Positions 11,496 to 12,592 of a stretch of 12,592 nucleotides of DNA are shown here, in pieces. The notes beneath the pieces were generated by a model that had not been told where the DNA came from, did not search any database, and was given only the letters and a program-made list of their open reading frames with translations. The translations under genes and the position numbers were made by a program. The first letter of the stretch is position 1. Each line of letters starts with the position of its first letter. Source of the DNA: Candidatus Saccharibacteria bacterium UBA2112 (GTDB lineage: Bacteria; Patescibacteriota; Saccharimonadia; Saccharimonadales; Saccharimonadaceae); assembly GCA_002331045.1 (NCBI GenBank), contig DCYK01000006.1:1776-14367 (forward strand), given 5' to 3'.

Positions 11496-12592
11496 ATGGA
11501 AGAAATAAAACATGCCCTTAGACAACACAAGTTCAGCGGTGATATTGATGATACGCCCGAAACCTTAGATTTTTATTCTCACGATGCGAGTATGTTTGAA
11601 CTGCGTCCACAATTGGTGATCGCACCAAAGACAGCCAAAGATGTTGCTGCTGCGGTAAAAGTTGTGAACGAGCGAAAAAAACAGCAGCCAGAGCTTTCGC
11701 TTACCGCCCGGAGTGCTGGTACGGATATGTCAGGTGCAGCGATTAATGATTCGATAATCATCGATTTCAAAAAACACATGAATAATTTTGTTGGTATGAA
11801 AAACGACAAAGCAACGGCACAGCCAGGTCTCCTGTTCCGGGATTTTGACAAGCAGACCGGTGATCATCTATTGCCCACCTACCCTGCTAGTCGTGATTTA
11901 TGCGCCATGGGCGGTATCGTCAATAACAATGCAGGCGGAGAAAAATCATTAGAATTTGGAAAGACGGAAAAATATGTACCGCAATTGAAGTTTGTCTTTG
12001 CCGATGGTATTGAACGCGTTGTCAAGCCTCTTACGCGCAAGCAGCTGAATGAAAAAATGGATCAGGATGATTTTGAAGGCAAAGTATATCGAGATATGTT
12101 TGAGTTGGTCGACAAACATTACGATCAGATTAAGCGGGCAAAACCAAAAGTGACAAAAAATTCGACTGGTTATAACTTGTGGAATGTCTGGGATCGCGAA
12201 ACGGGTATATTTGATTTGACACAAGTGATTATTGGCGGCCAGGGAACGTTGGGGCTCACGACCGAAGCGACATTTCGTGTTGTGCCTCGCCGTAAGCATA
12301 CTGGCTTACTAGTGATGTTTATGCGCGATGTTGATGAACTAGGCGAACTAATACCGCGAGTACTGCAGCATAAACCGGCAACATTTGAGGGCTTCGATGA
12401 TCAGACGCTATGGTTAAGTATTCGGTTCATGCCGAGTTTCTTGAAACTTCTTGGTCCTGTGCGATTTCTCAGATTAGTTATCGGATTAATACCAGATGGC
12501 CTACAGTTACTACGCGGTTTCCCGAAACTCGTCATGATGGCGGAATTCGACGGAGATAGTGAACAGGAAGTGCGTACCAAGATCCATGCCGT
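11496..12592 (+). CDS. FAD-binding oxidase, GlcD/D-lactate dehydrogenase-like, 3'-truncated by window edge
   Basis: The first 365 codons of a flavoprotein of the FAD_binding_4 (PCMH) superfamily, which oxidises 2-hydroxy acids such as D-lactate or glycolate in characterised members. FAD-site motifs are A-P-K-T-A-K-D-V (43-50), the pyrophosphate loop A-R-S-A-G-T-D-M-S-G-A-A (71-82), Y-P-A-S-R-D-L-C-A-M-G-G-I-V-N-N-N-A-G-G (129-148), K-N-S-T-G-Y-N-L-W (221-229) and V-I-I-G-G-Q-G-T-L-G-L-T-T-E (244-257). The substrate-side domain begins near 268 and is cut by the window edge at base 12592. A helix-rich stretch at 313-345 (F-L-K-L-L-G-P-V-R-F-L-R-L-V) could be membrane-associating. The ATG at 11496 is chosen from the family start and the -10 spacing. 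There is no signal peptide. The substrate cannot be determined; an Fe-S C-terminal domain might follow. Confidence 0.92.
   Translation, partial: MEEIKHALRQHKFSGDIDDTPETLDFYSHDASMFELRPQLVIAPKTAKDVAAAVKVVNERKKQQPELSLTARSAGTDMSGAAINDSIIIDFKKHMNNFVGMKNDKATAQPGLLFRDFDKQTGDHLLPTYPASRDLCAMGGIVNNNAGGEKSLEFGKTEKYVPQLKFVFADGIERVVKPLTRKQLNEKMDQDDFEGKVYRDMFELVDKHYDQIKRAKPKVTKNSTGYNLWNVWDRETGIFDLTQVIIGGQGTLGLTTEATFRVVPRRKHTGLLVMFMRDVDELGELIPRVLQHKPATFEGFDDQTLWLSIRFMPSFLKLLGPVRFLRLVIGLIPDGLQLLRGFPKLVMMAEFDGDSEQEVRTKIHA

Noticed and set aside
10925..11530. Minus-strand open frame of 201 codons
   Set aside because: It runs through the terminator, the 13-bp hairpin and the whole 11046 gene; its translation is Ser/Arg-rich in the way of a shadow frame and lacks a ribosome-binding site.
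1..12592. CRISPR array, tRNA, rRNA, insertion sequence or prophage genes
   Set aside because: No regularly spaced repeats, cloverleaf, transposase motifs or phage structural genes were seen on either strand.
1..12592. Recoded TGA (Gly) as in Gracilibacteria/Absconditabacteria
   Set aside because: TGA ends the 3723 and 11046 genes and the 1559(-) gene at sensible positions, and conserved cores are read without in-frame TGA.

Overview
The window looks like a piece of a Candidatus Saccharibacteria (TM7, Patescibacteria/CPR) chromosome. The reasons are a type IV pilin with the VIGILAAIVIVAYNGI-type N-terminal helix, moderate GC (roughly mid-40s percent by eye), very tight packing with overlapping start/stop and stop/stop junctions, a ribosomal protein L1 with a long charged N-terminal extension, and a mixture of known housekeeping genes with family-less genes. 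TGA is used as a stop (5178-5180, 11355-11357, 1233-1235), so the code is not the TGA=Gly code of Gracilibacteria/Absconditabacteria. The lineage is an inference from gene style; no rRNA is present to settle it.

Layout. At 2-454 is the 3' part of a pilin gene. At 613-1080 is a small unknown gene with a very good extended -10 promoter, ending at a long hairpin followed by a perfect bidirectional terminator that also closes the convergent small membrane-protein gene at 1233-1559 (minus). At 1714-3682 is a two-gene ABC-2 (NatAB-like) exporter. At 3723-5761 is a translationally coupled pair: a helical protein resembling six-hairpin glycosidases, and an alpha/beta hydrolase. At 5820-6809 is a DUF2236/MpaB-type oxygenase.

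The segment 6806-9687 is a thymidylate module: tmk and dcd (minus, overlapping by one base), folA (plus, divergent from dcd) and thyA (minus, convergent with folA). Together they cover dCTP deamination, dUMP methylation, dihydrofolate recycling and dTMP phosphorylation. Next comes rplA (minus) as a single-gene unit with its own promoter and terminator, then a small unknown helical gene (11046-11357, plus), and finally the first 365 codons of a GlcD-like FAD-binding oxidase running off the right edge.

Two architectural themes stand out. First, several genes without a Shine-Dalgarno sequence (1714, 3723, 8282, 11496) have a -10-like hexamer ending 8-9 bases before the start codon, which predicts leaderless mRNAs. 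The genes at 613, 1559(-), 2453, 9687(-), 10809(-) and 11046 have normal ribosome-binding sites. Second, both terminator-less convergent junctions (6806-6809 and 8764-8767) use one TTAA palindrome as the stop of both genes. No CRISPR array, tRNA, rRNA, insertion sequence or prophage gene was seen. No gene-free stretch exceeds about 240 bases.
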